Of a stretch of 64,000 bases of DNA, positions 46,458-58,900 are shown one piece after another. The stretch's first letter is position 1; each line of letters starts with the position of its first letter. Source of the DNA: Gnetum montanum (lineage: Eukaryota > Streptophyta > Gnetopsida > Gnetales > Gnetaceae); NCBI GenBank assembly GCA_015680685.1, contig MNCI01017954.1, positions 186,958-250,957 of the forward strand, read 5' to 3'. A model generated the notes under the pieces. It ran no database searches. It was not told the origin of the DNA and saw only the letters and a list, made by a program, of their open reading frames with translations. A program made the translations under genes and the position numbers.

Positions 46458-46796
46458 GTCTTGGATGTCTCAACGCTTGGGTGCGTTGCATCCTTGGTCT
46501 TTTTGTTCTTTGTACAATCTATGCGCTTTTCTTTGTACCATTGCTCTTATCCCATTTAGATAACAAGGTATTTGGGGATATCTGTTGTAGCTGTCTGTCT
46601 AACTGGCACTAAGCTGAATGAATGTTTTTATGGTGCTTCTAGGTAGCATGTATAGACTAACTTTAAAATCAGTGATGACCAAGCAGGATGCCTTAATGGT
46701 TAAGTTAGTACCATTCATTTTTTTAGATTGGATAAGTACGTAAGAGATCCTTGGTTGATCTGTAAGATTTTAATCAATTTTTGGTTGTGCTTCAAA
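46458..46796 (+). other. Probable THG1 3' UTR and flank
   Basis: Between the THG1 stop and a LINE fragment. Contains no coding sequence. The polyadenylation site cannot be placed with confidence. Confidence 0.4.
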
Positions 46797-47796
46797 GTGC
46801 TGGACAGGGTGGTAGAGGAGGCAGCGGCTGAGGCTAGAGCTGAAGAGCAGCAGGCTTGGGAGGCCCGGTGGGAGGAGGCTCTCCAGCGGGCGCAGGCCAA
46901 CTTGGAGACCTATTTCCGCGAACAGGAACAGGAATTGCTTAGGCAGCAGGCTCTGCAATCAGAGAGCTCTCGGGCAAGATTGGTGGATGAGTTACATGAC
47001 CAGGTTTGGGCAGAGTTGCAGCAAGAAAAGCTCCACCAGAGGGAAAGGGAGCGAATGGAGTGCGTACAACGGGCTCAGGAGCAGGGAGAGGAGGTGCAAC
47101 GACAATGCCAATTGGATAGGGTGCATGAGCAGAGTGTGAGGCAATGGTTGGGGGAAGGCGGTGCCCTTATGTTGCTCTGGGCATCAACTGTGAGAGCTCG
47201 TGGGTGGCACTGCAGTGGCATATTCGTAGTACCTCCACATGTTTCCATCCGGAGGGTGCTGGGTTGGTCGAGGAGTGGGGTTGGAGAGAGGTGGCCCTTG
47301 AGGATTTCCAGCAAGTTGCTAGCTTCTGGGTTTTGAGTTGAACAAGAACATGCTCGATATTCTGCATGCCGTTGATTGGCCAAACTATGAGTGTCACGCC
47401 TTGCCTAGACAACTGTAATGGCTTTGGTGGCACTTGGGCCTCGTTGAGTTTTTGTTCGTTTCCCTCGGTTGGTTTTGCAGTTTGGTCTAGTTTCTCGTCT
47501 GGCCTGTCCCGCCTTGGTTTGCACATGGTGCATTTCTCGTTTGTAGGGCGTGGGCCCTTGTGGGGGGTCTAGGGGATGCAGTAAGGTTTCACCCCTTGGG
47601 TTGTGTTTTTTGTTAGGGGTTTCTAGGTTGGGTTCAGTGCGGTCACATTGGGCTTGCAGGGGGTCTCCCCATGGTGTTGTGGTTGGGGTGTTTCCCCCTC
47701 TCTGTGGGTGGGTCCATCTTGTCGTTTTCTCATGTAAATTGTTAATACAAATTTCCTCTCAGTAATGCATTTCTTGAACATTCTCTCAAAAGAAAA
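46797..47796 (+). mobile_element. LINE E, 3' end with intact coiled-coil frame
   Basis: A LINE 3' fragment. An open frame (46728-47336; the LINE part starts near 46800) encodes an E/Q/R/A-rich coiled coil: RVVEEAAAEARAEEQQAWEA, EEALQRAQANLETYFREQEQ, ELQQEKLHQRERERME. A 3' UTR ends CTTGAACATTCTCTC and an A-rich tail to 47796. It aligns with LINE D 42.2-43.2 kb but keeps CAG where LINE D has TAG. The repeat AAAGTG at both ends (46794, 47794) is too short to be a sure TSD. Confidence 0.85.
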
Positions 47797-48380
47797 GTGG
47801 TATTATTAATACAACATTCATTTACCTCTTCAAAAGAAGAGAATAACGATCAAGGCTTATGATCATTTTCACTCTTTGTATATGCAGTTTATATAGAATG
47901 GGTTATTTGCCGACAAGGGGAACTTCTAATTCCTGCTAACTCTGTCTTTTTGTTTAATTTGGGCATCTTGCATCTTTGTTAAGTTTTTGTGCCTCCTTGT
48001 TCGAATGGACTTCTGTATCCTTTTTACCTTTACAGTCCCGCGCATTTGCTACATGTGTAGGAATGATTTTCTTATGGATATGAATGTTATGTTATCTTAT
48101 TTCTATCTTTTGGGCACTGGATCACTTGGCAACAATCTCATGCACAATATGATTTGATTTTGATATTCTTTGTTATGTCAAGCTTGATTGGTTTCTTGGT
48201 ATTTCTATCTTTTGGGCATTGGATCACTTGGTAGCAATCTCATGCACAAGATGATTTGATTTTGATGTTCTTTGTTATGTCGAGCTTGATTGGGTTCTTG
48301 GCAATGACAATGGTTCATTGGCTATCAGACTATTGGAATTGGCTTTGGGCTTGGAATTTCAAATTTTTTGAATGAATTTG
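47797..48380. other. Spacer with a 102-bp tandem duplication
   Basis: Noncoding. Two adjacent units of about 102 bp start at 48101 and 48203 (TTCTATCTTTTGGGCA, then GGATCACTTGG). Confidence 0.75.
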
Positions 48381-48385
48381 CAACC

Positions 48386-48600
48386 TGATGGGACGCGATA
48401 TCGCGTATGCGATATCGTGTCCGCCGCAATATTGCGTACGCGATGTATTGTACGTGATATCGCATCCGCCGCAATATTGCGTATGCGATGTATTGTACGT
48501 GATATCGCGTCTTCTCCTGCGATATCGTGTTCGCTGCGATATCGCGTACGCGATGTATTGTATGCGATATCGTGTTGCGTTGCCAAATCTATAAATAAGA
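48386..48600 (+). promoter_or_regulatory. U3 array of GCGATATCGC palindromes and TATA box
   Basis: Within 205 bp there are seven GATATC cores, mostly as GCGATATCGC or GTGATATCGC, plus two GCAATATTGC variants and several CGTACGCG or GCGTATGCG words. Part of the array repeats as units of about 45 bp. It is followed by CTATAAATA at 48591. A shorter array (99 bp) is in the 3' LTR and 116 bp in the third LTR at 62956. Position says promoter; the factor that binds is unknown. Confidence 0.75.
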
Positions 48601-49294
48601 GGTAGCTCTCCTTTGTTTCTCCATCTAGATCTAGACCCTTAGCGAAAATTTTGGTAGTTTTACCTCTCCAGAGATAAAATAATTTCCATGTGCCCGCAGT
48701 AGGAGTTCCAAAGTGAACAGATTTTTATTCGAGCAATTTTGTACCTGAATGCATAATTGTGTCCGACAATAAAGATGAATTGTTGGATAAACCTTGCAGT
48801 GCATGGAATAGGCTAAATAGGACTTTAATTAATGTTATTTATTGCTTTCCTAATTAATCTCTCTCAACCCTCAACACTCCTAAGTGCATTCAGTACGACC
48901 ACTTTGAGCACATGCGTTACGCTTGGTAATCCTAGTAACGAATAGTGTTTGGTAATCCCAGAAGGTTGCATTGGTTCAGGGTGTGAATGGCAAGTGATAA
49001 CAGATATTGATGCTAGGCATTAGAACTTAGTTAGTTAAAGTTAGTTACTTAGTCTTTTCATCCTTTCCCTCATTAGCATAGGCGATAAAACACAAAAGAC
49101 ATAAAAAGCACATACCTCAGACTTACTTAACCATACAACCGTGACAAATACAAGTAAGTTTGGGAAGACAACGAACGATTAACCTTAAGTGTTTCATAAG
49201 GCGTGTAGGCACTTAGTCTGCGGAGTTCGATCGGATCACGCATGTAACGCTCATATTCGTATGGTTGAGTGTAGGGGTACCTCGTCACTCATCA
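48386..49294 (+). repeat. 5' LTR (909 bp)
   Basis: Starts TGATGGGACGCGATATCGCG and ends CACTCATCA. It is 105 bp longer than the 3' LTR. The whole difference is explained by extra palindrome units before the TATA box. Confidence 0.92.
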
Positions 49295-49295
49295 T

Positions 49296-49313
49296 TAGCA
49301 CCATTGCCAGGGA
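49296..49313 (+). other. Primer binding site (tRNA-Asp type)
   Basis: TAGCACCATTGCCAGGGA, one base after the LTR. The third copy, with fewer changes, reads TGGCGTCGTTGCCAGGGA (63762), close to the complement of the plant tRNA-Asp 3' end used by Athila elements (from memory). Confidence 0.8.
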
Positions 49314-49439
49314 CTAAGTTGTTTGTGTGCTAAGTAGAACATAGGAAATCATCTACATCGTTGGGAAGCTTAAACGAAACCTTAGGGTTAATCATAAGAA
49401 AATTTAAATAACGGTCAATAGCACACCGACAAAATAACA

Positions 49440-51569
49440 GTGTCTTCTTCTTCTCATAAGAGTACTTCACCACCTAGGGATCACACAAGGGACAATCAGT
49501 GGTCTAACACACGTAACCCAGATCTGCCAGTTCCTCAAGAGTATCAGGTAGTGTATACTCATCACAATGAGTATATACCCAATTTTACTTTTATCCTCCA
49601 TCAGGATGAGCAACTACGTTGGAGAGACCTGCAAGGTAACATAGTGTTACCCCTAGATTGGGTAGTCCCTAACATGCTACTTCGTGCTCTTGCACAGATA
49701 GGCATGACAGAATTATACGCTGAATACTTTGCAGAAGATTATGACACAAGAAATTACCATCCCACAGTAGTGCAACGTCTAAAGGACTCGCAGCAGGAGA
49801 GTCGCCACACATCGTTAAAGGGCAAAGGCCCCTGTAATGCTTTGTCCGTCATAAGAGAAATTAAGGGTGGTGAACTTATCTCAATAGGTTCTCCAAGAGA
49901 TGATGTTCCCTCTCCTAATGATAGTGAGGAGGTGGGGTATCAGAACCTGTGCTCCACGATACATAATCCTGGTTCTGATCCCCATGAACACCAAGCGTTC
50001 ATTGAGGGAACAAAAACACATGACAAGGACGAGCATTCGGATCGTCATCATGATCAGGGCCGTAACCACCGAAGAGAAGGTAAGAAACATTGTCATGGCG
50101 ATGGTTCCCCTTCTTCTTCCCCTTCATTACATAATTCACCCTCTCCTTCCACATTAGGATGCAGTCACAAGGAGCACAACGGTGAGGATAAGGGTAAGCA
50201 AAATGAGAGACCTCGATGAGAGAGTCTAGAGCGAGGATGAGGGCATTCTAGAAAGTTAAGGCATGAAAGAAGGGAAAGTAGGGAACCACGTAGGCATCAT
50301 AGACGTTATGAGAGAGATGATCATGACGAACCCCTACTAGCAACCCGGAGTATGTTAGATATTACGAAGGCAGTTAGAATACCTACAAGGCACCAAAAAG
50401 ACAGTCAGATTAGGAGACTAGACATGAATAATATCCCACGGTTTGAGGGGGGATACAATGCTGATCCACAAAATCACTTATAGGCATTTTGCACCTTGCA
50501 AAATATTGAAAACGAGTGGCAAAAGTTATAGTTGTTTCCTAGGACACTCATAAAAGAAGAGGAAAGTTGGTACTGGTTTTTGGAGTTGGAAACCATTAGG
50601 AGGTTGAGTACAATGCTAGAATTGTTTAACGATAAATACCAAACGTACTCCAGAGTGTTCAACTTGCGTAAGCAGATCCAAGGATGGCAGCAGGGTAATC
50701 ACAAACCTTTGGATGCTGCCATGGGTCGATATTATGCATTGCTACATCGTTGTCCAGGTCATGGTTACACACAACGGGATCAACTCTGCCACCTCGTAGA
50801 TGGGCTAAGACATGAAACTAGGAGAACCCTTGGGACATATGCCCAAGGGAGATTATCTGAACTTAGATCCCATAAAATTCATAGATTGTTGGAGAAAGTA
50901 GCTAAAGAAGAAGGGGAGCTACGGAAAAGAGAAAGCGCAGAAGAGTATAACTGCGATCTTTCTCTCCGAAAGAGGGGAGTGAGATTCTGCGAGGAAGAGG
51001 ATGAGTCACCACTCGAAGAGTTGGTGAATAGAAAAACCTTACCACTTCAGAAATTAATAACGGAAGTGTTAGCTAAGGTAGATCAAATATGGGACTCCTT
51101 AGATAGTAAAATTGAAATCATTCTAAAAATCATAGAGGAGTCTAAGGAATGAAGTAGTGACCATGATAAGAAAAAGCGAAGAGACTCAGACCATGTATGT
51201 AACAAGGGTAAGGGAAAGATGACTATCGCCGATGAGGTTGTGGATTCTGACACGAACAATGATGGTGGATGTGAGATCTGCCAATATGACCATCCTAAGG
51301 GATGTTGCCCAATAATCTCACATCTGCAAGAGTCTAGGATGTATGCACTCAACCCAAGACTTAACCAACGGCAAGCACCTCGAAGGTTACCTTATCCCCA
51401 AGGTAACTCGAGGCAGTTCCACCAACCGTTAACATATTATCCAAGTGGAACTTTGCCACAACCTATCGGGCAACACCAGCAGTGGCAACATCCACAGTCA
51501 TGGGGGATGCCACTGCCTAGGCAACAATACCCTTACCGGCAACCAGACCCGTATGGTTATTATGTGTAG
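49440..51569 (+). pseudogene. gag remnant of the Athila-like element
   Basis: The frame begins MSSSSHKSTSPPRDHTRDNQ, but the start codon is GTG here where copy 3 (63906) has ATG. It runs to a stop at 50217, resumes with broken frames (50404-50531, DMNNIPRFEGGYNADPQNHL) and continues at 50532-51152. The latter has a capsid-like KPLDAAMGRYYALLHRCPGH pattern (DAA...RYYALLxxCPxHxxxxxQLxxxxxxGL). A knuckle CEICQYDHPKGCC lies near 51.27 kb, C-x2-C-x3-H-x4-C, as in Athila/Tat gags. A Gln/Pro-rich tail ends at the N gap. Gag packages the RNA into particles. Confidence 0.82.
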
Positions 51570-51688
51570 CAGCCGATTTCTCCAAGTGACTCTATGGGTC
51601 ACGCAACCCCACAACGTTACTACCAAGTTTGGGAGTATTTTAGGACTCCTTCTCTTTTGGGAGACACACCACATGCATACCATCCTCT

Positions 51689-52411
51689 NNNNNNNNNNNN
51701 NNNNNNNNNNNNNNNNNNNNNNNNNNNNNNNNNNNNNNNNNNNNNNNNNNNNNNNNNNNNNNNNNNNNNNNNNNNNNNNNNNNNNNNNNNNNNNNNNNNN
51801 NNNNNNNNNNNNNNNNNNNNNNNNNNNNNNNNNNNNNNNNNNNNNNNNNNNNNNNNNNNNNNNNNNNNNNNNNNNNNNNNNNNNNNNNNNNNNNNNNNNN
51901 NNNNNNNNNNNNNNNNNNNNNNNNNNNNNNNNNNNNNNNNNNNNNNNNNNNNNNNNNNNNNNNNNNNNNNNNNNNNNNNNNNNNNNNNNNNNNNNNNNNN
52001 NNNNNNNNNNNNNNNNNNNNNNNNNNNNNNNNNNNNNNNNNNNNNNNNNNNNNNNNNNNNNNNNNNNNNNNNNNNNNNNNNNNNNNNNNNNNNNNNNNNN
52101 NNNNNNNNNNNNNNNNNNNNNNNNNNNNNNNNNNNNNNNNNNNNNNNNNNNNNNNNNNNNNNNNNNNNNNNNNNNNNNNNNNNNNNNNNNNNNNNNNNNN
52201 NNNNNNNNNNNNNNNNNNNNNNNNNNNNNNNNNNNNNNNNNNNNNNNNNNNNNNNNNNNNNNNNNNNNNNNNNNNNNNNNNNNNNNNNNNNNNNNNNNNN
52301 NNNNNNNNNNNNNNNNNNNNNNNNNNNNNNNNNNNNNNNNNNNNNNNNNNNNNNNNNNNNNNNNNNNNNNNNNNNNNNNNNNNNNNNNNNNNNNNNNNNN
52401 NNNNNNNNNNN
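51689..52411. other. Assembly gap (723 N)
   Basis: All bases are N. Frames that cross it have no meaning. It lies inside the Athila-like element, just after gag, so any protein coding between gag and 52412 is hidden. Confidence 0.99.
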
Positions 52412-54511
52412 GAATGCATAGATACATTGGAGTATGAGTGTCACCGACTTCCACCCCTTAACCTGAAAACATCAATCGAGAGAAGTTGGACACTTTTAAG
52501 AAATTCAAATAGGCACTCGCTATTTTGGATCTCTCCCTTTCAATTCAGTCATGGGGGAGATGGCCACCTATGCTGATCATTCGGGGCCCTTAGTTATTTT
52601 AAGTTTTTGTTTTACACATTTTTGTTTTACACGTTTTTGTTTTAGATATTTTTGTTTTTACAATTTCTTTAACTTTTTTTGTTTTTTTTTTTGTTTTACA
52701 ACATCGTTTATACTTTTTCATTTCCTTGTGTGTGTGTGTGTGTGTGTGTCTTATCCATTTTGTTAAGTTTGTCACCCAATAAGTGCTATTAAATGATGGT
52801 ATGAACTATTTTTTATTGGTTGCTAATGTTTGGTTTTTACCTTTAAGATTATGATGTTGATACTAAGGTATGGTTCTTTTGATATGACAAGTAATGAGTC
52901 CACTTCATCCATACATCCACAAATTTTTATGGTCTCTCTTGGCTTGGAACTCTACAGTCCCTTTTTAAATAAGAACTATCAATGAATTGATGACTAAGCA
53001 TTTCTCAAACTAAGGAAGGACTTAAGGATTGAAAAGGATGTGACTTCAAGGGAACTTGATGCATTTGTGTTGGCCATTCTCTTGGGTGCTTGAATGTTTT
53101 CTTCTTGAGTTTTCTTACCATTCCAACATTGCTCCATCATCGGGAAGCTGAGCTAATAAAAATAACAAAGTCTTTGCATGGTGTGGTTCTTATGCAAAAA
53201 AAAAAAAAANAAGAAAAGGAAGAAGAAAAAGAAAACAGAAATAGTGAGAATTTAAAGCACATCCCTTAGACAAAATAATCATTTGGGCTACAAACACTGG
53301 TTATGGAACTCAAAATCAAAATGTTCCCTCTAATTAAGGCCCTTCCTCGCTTCCTATCTCATCTTTCGCTTTGTCGAATGTTGGTGACTCTTTGGTGGAG
53401 ACATTCTTGTTACTTCAAGAGGATGGGTCGGCCGAATGTATTAATGCGAAGTCACTAGATGTGGTTTGTTGAGACCGAACTTGGAATGAGATCTACTAAG
53501 TCACATTAATCATTAAATACACAAGGGGCTGTACACCACCTTGTTCTTGATACTCCATTCCATTCTCTTCTTTCCATCATTCTTTCTCCATTATCACCTC
53601 ATTGTCGGTTGTATCATTAGTGTATATTTTGGTTGATGCATTGTTTTCTTGTTGGTAAATTCTTGTGGTTAAGACTTTAACTCTTGTTCCAAATGACATT
53701 CCCAGAGCCTACGGACTCTTTGAATGTGGGATTGTCTGAGCATTAAAGGCATGAGCTTACTTTAGGGAGGACCCACTAGCATTTCTATTTGGTGCACCAA
53801 TTAACTTCTTTTCCTTAACATTTTTGCAATCCACACTATTTTGTTCATTTCCATCTTGGCATCCCTTTCATCGATGTTATAGTTGTCTCTTTTTCTCTAT
53901 CTTTTTTGTTCTTTTTCTTTCTCCATTCTAGCGCTACTAAAGGTTTGCTCTTAGTCATGGGGGTTTTGACCCAATTTTTTTGATTTTCTCCTACCCCCTA
54001 CACCTTCGGTAGTCACCACTATTATATCTCCAGACCCGTATCAGCCATACCACAACTCAACCAATGGACCTTTCACCGAAGCAAGGTATCAACTGCATTG
54101 TGATTCATTTACCCTTGCTAATATAAAGACTATGTTGTGTGTGCAGATGGTAATCATATGACAATGGATTGGATCTGGAGGGAACACTTGGAATAGATTA
54201 GTGCTAAAGCAGTTATGCAAGGAATGAGATGGATGGCGCATTTACGGATAGACAACGAAAGACGCAATCTTGGCATTGGCAGTAGTAGACTTCTTCTCTC
54301 TTCTCTCTCAGCTGCCAAATAAGGTCTGATGTCAAATGTATAAAGTGTTCACCCTTGTTGTGGTGAATACTAGTTTTGTCATGTTCTGTAATGATGATCC
54401 GTTCACATATCGTTCCATTCAACATTAGTTCCATTCAAGTCAATAATCCCATACCTTCCCAATATTTTTGTAAGGAACTCGAGAACTAGTTTTTATTCAG
54501 TCATGGGGGTA
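52412..54511 (+). other. Internal non-coding part of the Athila-like element
   Basis: No pol motif is visible in any frame. T-rich tandem words TTTTTGTTTTACAC (about 52.61-52.70 kb), a TG microsatellite (52727-52749) and an A run with one N (about 53.20 kb) are present. The word GTCATGGGGG, part of the purine tract before the 3' LTR, also occurs near 52.55 and 53.96 kb. Confidence 0.65.
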
Positions 54512-55315
54512 TGATGGGACGTGATATCGCATGGGCCGCGATATCGCGTACACGATGTATCGTATGCGATATCATGTCTTCTCCCGCGATATTGCGTTGC
54601 ACTACCAAATCTATAAATAAGAGGCAGCTCTCCTTTGTTTCTCCATCTAGATCTAGACCCTTAGCAAAACTCTGGCAGTTTTACATCTCTAGAGATAAAA
54701 TAATTTTCATGTGCCCGCAGTAGGAGCTCCAAAGTGAATGGATCTTTATTCAAGCAATTTTGTACCTAAACACACAATTGTGTACGACAATAAATACGAA
54801 CTATTGGATAAACCTTGCAGTGCATGGAATAGGCTAAATAGGACTTTAATTAATGTTATTTACTACTTTCCTAATTAATCTCTTTCAACCCTGAACACTC
54901 CTAAGTGCATTTAGTACAACCACTTCGAGCACGTGCGTTACGCTTGGTAATCCCAGTAATGAATAGTGTTTGGTAATCCTAGAAGGTTGCATTCGTTCAG
55001 GGTGTGAACGGCAAGTGGGAACGAATATTGATGTTAGACATTAGAACTTAGTTAGTTAAAGTTAATTACTTAGTCTCTTCATCCTTTCCCTCATTAGCAT
55101 AGGCGATAAAACACAAAGGACATAAAAATCACATACCTTAGACTTACTTAACCATACAACCGTGACAAATACAAGTAAGTCTGAGAAGACGACGAATGAT
55201 TAACCTTAAGTGTTTCATAACGCGTGTAGGCACTTAGTTTGCAGAGTTCGACCGAATCACGCATGTAACGCTCGTATTCATATGGTTGAGTGTAGGGGTA
55301 CCTCGCCACTCATCA
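54512..55315 (+). repeat. 3' LTR (804 bp)
   Basis: Starts TGATGGGACGTGATATCGC, TATA box CTATAAATA at 54611, ends CCACTCATCA. It has many point differences from the 5' LTR, so the insertion is not recent. Confidence 0.92.
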
Positions 55316-55329
55316 CAACCCAACTTTGA

Positions 55330-55930
55330 GTTTTTCTCCTCCAAGGTAACAAGCTATTTTCGAGCATCATTGACATAACAAGGAGTGCTCTAGTATCATA
55401 AATGCATCCATTCCATTCTAAATTTGAATAAGCAATTAATTTAGATTATGCTTTTCTTGAACAATGGTCCAAAGTGACTTCTTGTGCCTTTGATGTAGGA
55501 GAAAGTTCTCTTCACCACCTTCAAATGAGCATTTTGAAGAATGCTCATGAACCTTGACACAGGACAGACGGAAACAAATGTAAGGACTTGTTAATTGGAA
55601 CATGCGCCAAGGATCCCATCATTGATCGATATGTCTTATCACACGACGTAGCATCTTCTATGTCCTTTTCCAACCTGATTCTAGAAGCAATGGGAATGTA
55701 AATAAATCACTTGCACTCCAAAGTTTTTCAACATCTCTTACAAGTTTTCTTTGATGAATAAAAAGTTCATTCTTTCCTTATCTCCACCCTAAAGTGGTAT
55801 CTCAACTATTCAAGGTCTATCATTTAAAATTCGCTTCCTTCAAAATTTTAATATGATCTACATCATTTCATAGTGTCTCCAAAGGTAATACCTACAAATA
55901 TCCATCAACATACAAAAGATATAAAAAGTA
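55330..55930 (-). pseudogene. Ty1/Copia pol remnant (RT end to RNase H)
   Basis: Minus strand, many stops: KTYRSMMGSLAHV (usual YRSLVGSLMYL), SYIKGTRSHFGPLFKK (usual RYIKGT..GL.Y) and upstream YVDGYL and RYHFRVEIRKE pieces. The order and motifs fit the end of Copia RT and start of RNase H. It begins right beside the target site of the Athila-like element. No LTRs were found. Confidence 0.65.
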
Positions 55931-58900
55931 AAAGTCGGTGGCATAACTTCTGCAAGAAATCAAAAACACTCCTCCATACAAACAATTCAATACTTCATAT
56001 CATATTTTGAAATGTGCACTCAAAAAGAATATGGATTGAGTGTGTGCAAGGCCATTGCTGGGCTAGGAATGGAACAAAACAAAGGCTACTTGTGTTTTCT
56101 ATAGCCACAATTACCATGGTGGAACTTGGTGGTTGAAGCTTCATTTGGCCAAAATCGAGGGTGGGAGTAGTTGCTAATTTGAGATTACTGATAGATGTGA
56201 AGCAAAATGTCAGACTTAGTGGGATGATTGGAGATAGCATGGCTTAACTAAGAGATTTGGGTTTTACCATCCTTGGCCAATCTTGTAGAGCTTATGGTTG
56301 TAGGTGTAAATTGGGGCAAGGGGCACTAGGTTAATTTCATGCATGTGTCGGATAACCTTTATTTAAGTATATTATAAAATCGTAATGTTATATATATATA
56401 TATATATATATAAAGTTTAAGACTATGCATTTATTGGACTTACGGGATAAAACATGCATGCACAATGTATGTACAATGCTATAATTTTATGCTTAAGTAA
56501 ACCTAGTTGATAATTATGACCTGTGATTATAATAATAATTTTGGACTTAGATTTAGTGTGCTTATTCATATCCATTAGAGCATCAAGAAAGAATAACACA
56601 ACATCAAAGTATCATATGGAATAATGCCTCTAAGTTGGTGTGCGTACCGTGCATGCACTAGGCTTTGAACCTAATACCTTCATGTGCAAGGCAATGTCAG
56701 CTAACCTATTCAAATTTTGGATAATGAAACTAAATACATGTTTAATTACATTCGAAATGCTATGAATCTTTTGCACTAGGTTAATTTCAATAATTATTTT
56801 TGCATACACTTGTATATATCAATGGTAGCTTATTGGAGTTGAACCCATTATGTTTATAATGATCATAGATTCAACATAACATGGTTATTATTTTACAAAA
56901 TAAAGAATTGAATATGATCTCCATTGACGATCTTATGAGTTTATGCTAGAAATTTGAAGGATTTGAAAATGCAAGATGATAATCACAAATAGGCCTACTT
57001 TGCAAAGTCTCAAAGAGGAAGAAGCTTTAAATATTAAAGATGTCAAGGGAGATTAAATCCATTAAGAGAAGGGAGTAATTAGAATACAAATAATCATCAA
57101 GCTTGCAATAATTAAAATTTTTAGAGGACCTTCAAGAGGTAGAGCATAGAGAGGAGCAAGAAACTTATGATGTGCAAAACAAAGTTTGCAACAATGAAAT
57201 TATTTAAATGAAGCCTTAAGCTTAAGCATTCTTGGTCTCAAGTGGATAGTTGACTATAGAAAATCATCATCAAATTTATCATATACCTTATGAAGTTAAC
57301 TTATATTGTTTACATAAAGATACCATGATAATGATGATCAAGCTCAAACATTCCATGATGTAAACATCATGGTAAGAAAGACTACAAAAGATAAATGTTG
57401 GTAGAAAACTGAATTTCCTTTCCTCAACATCCATGATTACTCCAAATGCTCAAATGATGAACGTTCCATGAACGTCCAAGACAAAGGTAAATAAATTGGA
57501 GGAACATTCAATTTTTCACATATCATATAACTCAAGACCTTTCCTCATCCACTTAAATCTTTGATAGTAGATGCTTCAACTTTATAATACTTGATACAAC
57601 AAATTTTTTCATCCTTTACCTAACCAATCTAAGCTCAATTAAAGTTTGAGATGGTACATATGTCAAAATGAAAGGCATAAGTAACATGAAATTGGCCTTG
57701 AAAGATAGAAGTAAAATCCATATGATTGATGTATTTTTCTCCCTCTCATTTCTTTCTTTATCATCTTTTGGCTAGAGGATAAGCAAAGATAATCAAATAT
57801 TCTTTGATACAAATGTTTAAGAATCTTGGAGAATTGACATATCATTGGTAGTATTAAGAAGTTGAAAAATCAAATCAATTGTTTAGAAGCTATGTATTTT
57901 ATAAATGATGTGACAAATTAGAATGTCATTTCATATTCCATTATCATTCAACAAGCTAGATATGGCACATGAGGCTAAGTCATGACTACTACTCCAATAT
58001 TGAGTTGACTTTGTTGGTATTTTTACCTTGACAATTTTGGATTATTTTAAATCTTGAAAACATGCAAATTTCTTCAAACTAGATCATAATATGTGACCAT
58101 GAGATTATTAAAACTTACAATATTTCAAAATTTCAAAAGAAATATTTGCAAATGTTTAGATTATTACGTGGTAATAATTATGATGAAGCTACTACTTGTA
58201 ATAAAGATGTTTGAATTTCATTACAAAACTTTGATTAAATTATGTGGGAGTGAAATTTAGCATTGAGGGATTAACACATAAATGCAATACAACAAATGAT
58301 TTTTTATTTTTGTCTTAAATACATTTAAAATTTTTTTTGCTAGTTTTTAAATAAATAAATAGAAGGATCTCTATTAAAGTTTGGTTTTGTCTATTGAATA
58401 ACTCTAATTACACAAGGATTGTTTAGGTTATGAGAAAACTTAACACATGGTTCATTGATTAAACAATCTTATCATTATACATCTTTTGTAATTGTATTAT
58501 TCATATTCTATAGACACTCTTGGTATCTAGCAAACTCATTACAAATCTCTTTTTCATAACATATTCTTCTTCTTCTTTGGCTATATCCTTATGATGCTTG
58601 CCTTGGCTTGTTACTCATGACAGGTCTTCTAAGAATTTTCCACAACTTGTCCTAGTATGAACTACTACCTCATTTGTAGTTTGTTCCTTGTAGTAATTCT
58701 CTTTGCTCTATTGTAACCTTCTGGATGGCCTTCTCTTCGTCTTTAAGAAAGTAGACTAGATTGTGAATAGCTTACCTTGGATGTTTTCTTTCAATTTAGG
58801 AAATTAAATCCTTCTCACTTCTTCCATTTAAAAATTACTTGTTGACCTTTTGACTTTTAGATTATCATTATAGGTTCTATTGATTGTAATAACCACTATG

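Larger units (their letters stand above)
48386..55315 (+). mobile_element. Athila-like LTR element, gag only, with 5-bp TSD
   Basis: LTRs at 48386-49294 and 54512-55315 (TG...CA), bounded by a 5-bp TSD CAACC (48381-48385 and 55316-55320). A tRNA-Asp-type primer site follows the first LTR and a purine-rich CATGGGGGTA precedes the second. The gag-like frames (49.4-51.6 kb) are the only retroviral protein seen. No reverse transcriptase, integrase or protease is visible in 52.4-54.5 kb, so it looks non-autonomous (TR-GAG-like). The N gap at 51689-52411 could hide up to its stated length of missing sequence. Confidence 0.9.

Noticed and set aside
46794-47799. TSD for LINE E (AAAGTG)
   Set aside because: Six bases are too few for a LINE duplication and could be chance.
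51498-52454. Very long open frames through 51.5-52.45 kb on both strands
   Set aside because: They cross the 723-bp run of N, which has no stops by definition.
56389-56412. TA tract as a regulatory or origin element
   Set aside because: A plain dinucleotide microsatellite with no other signal around it.
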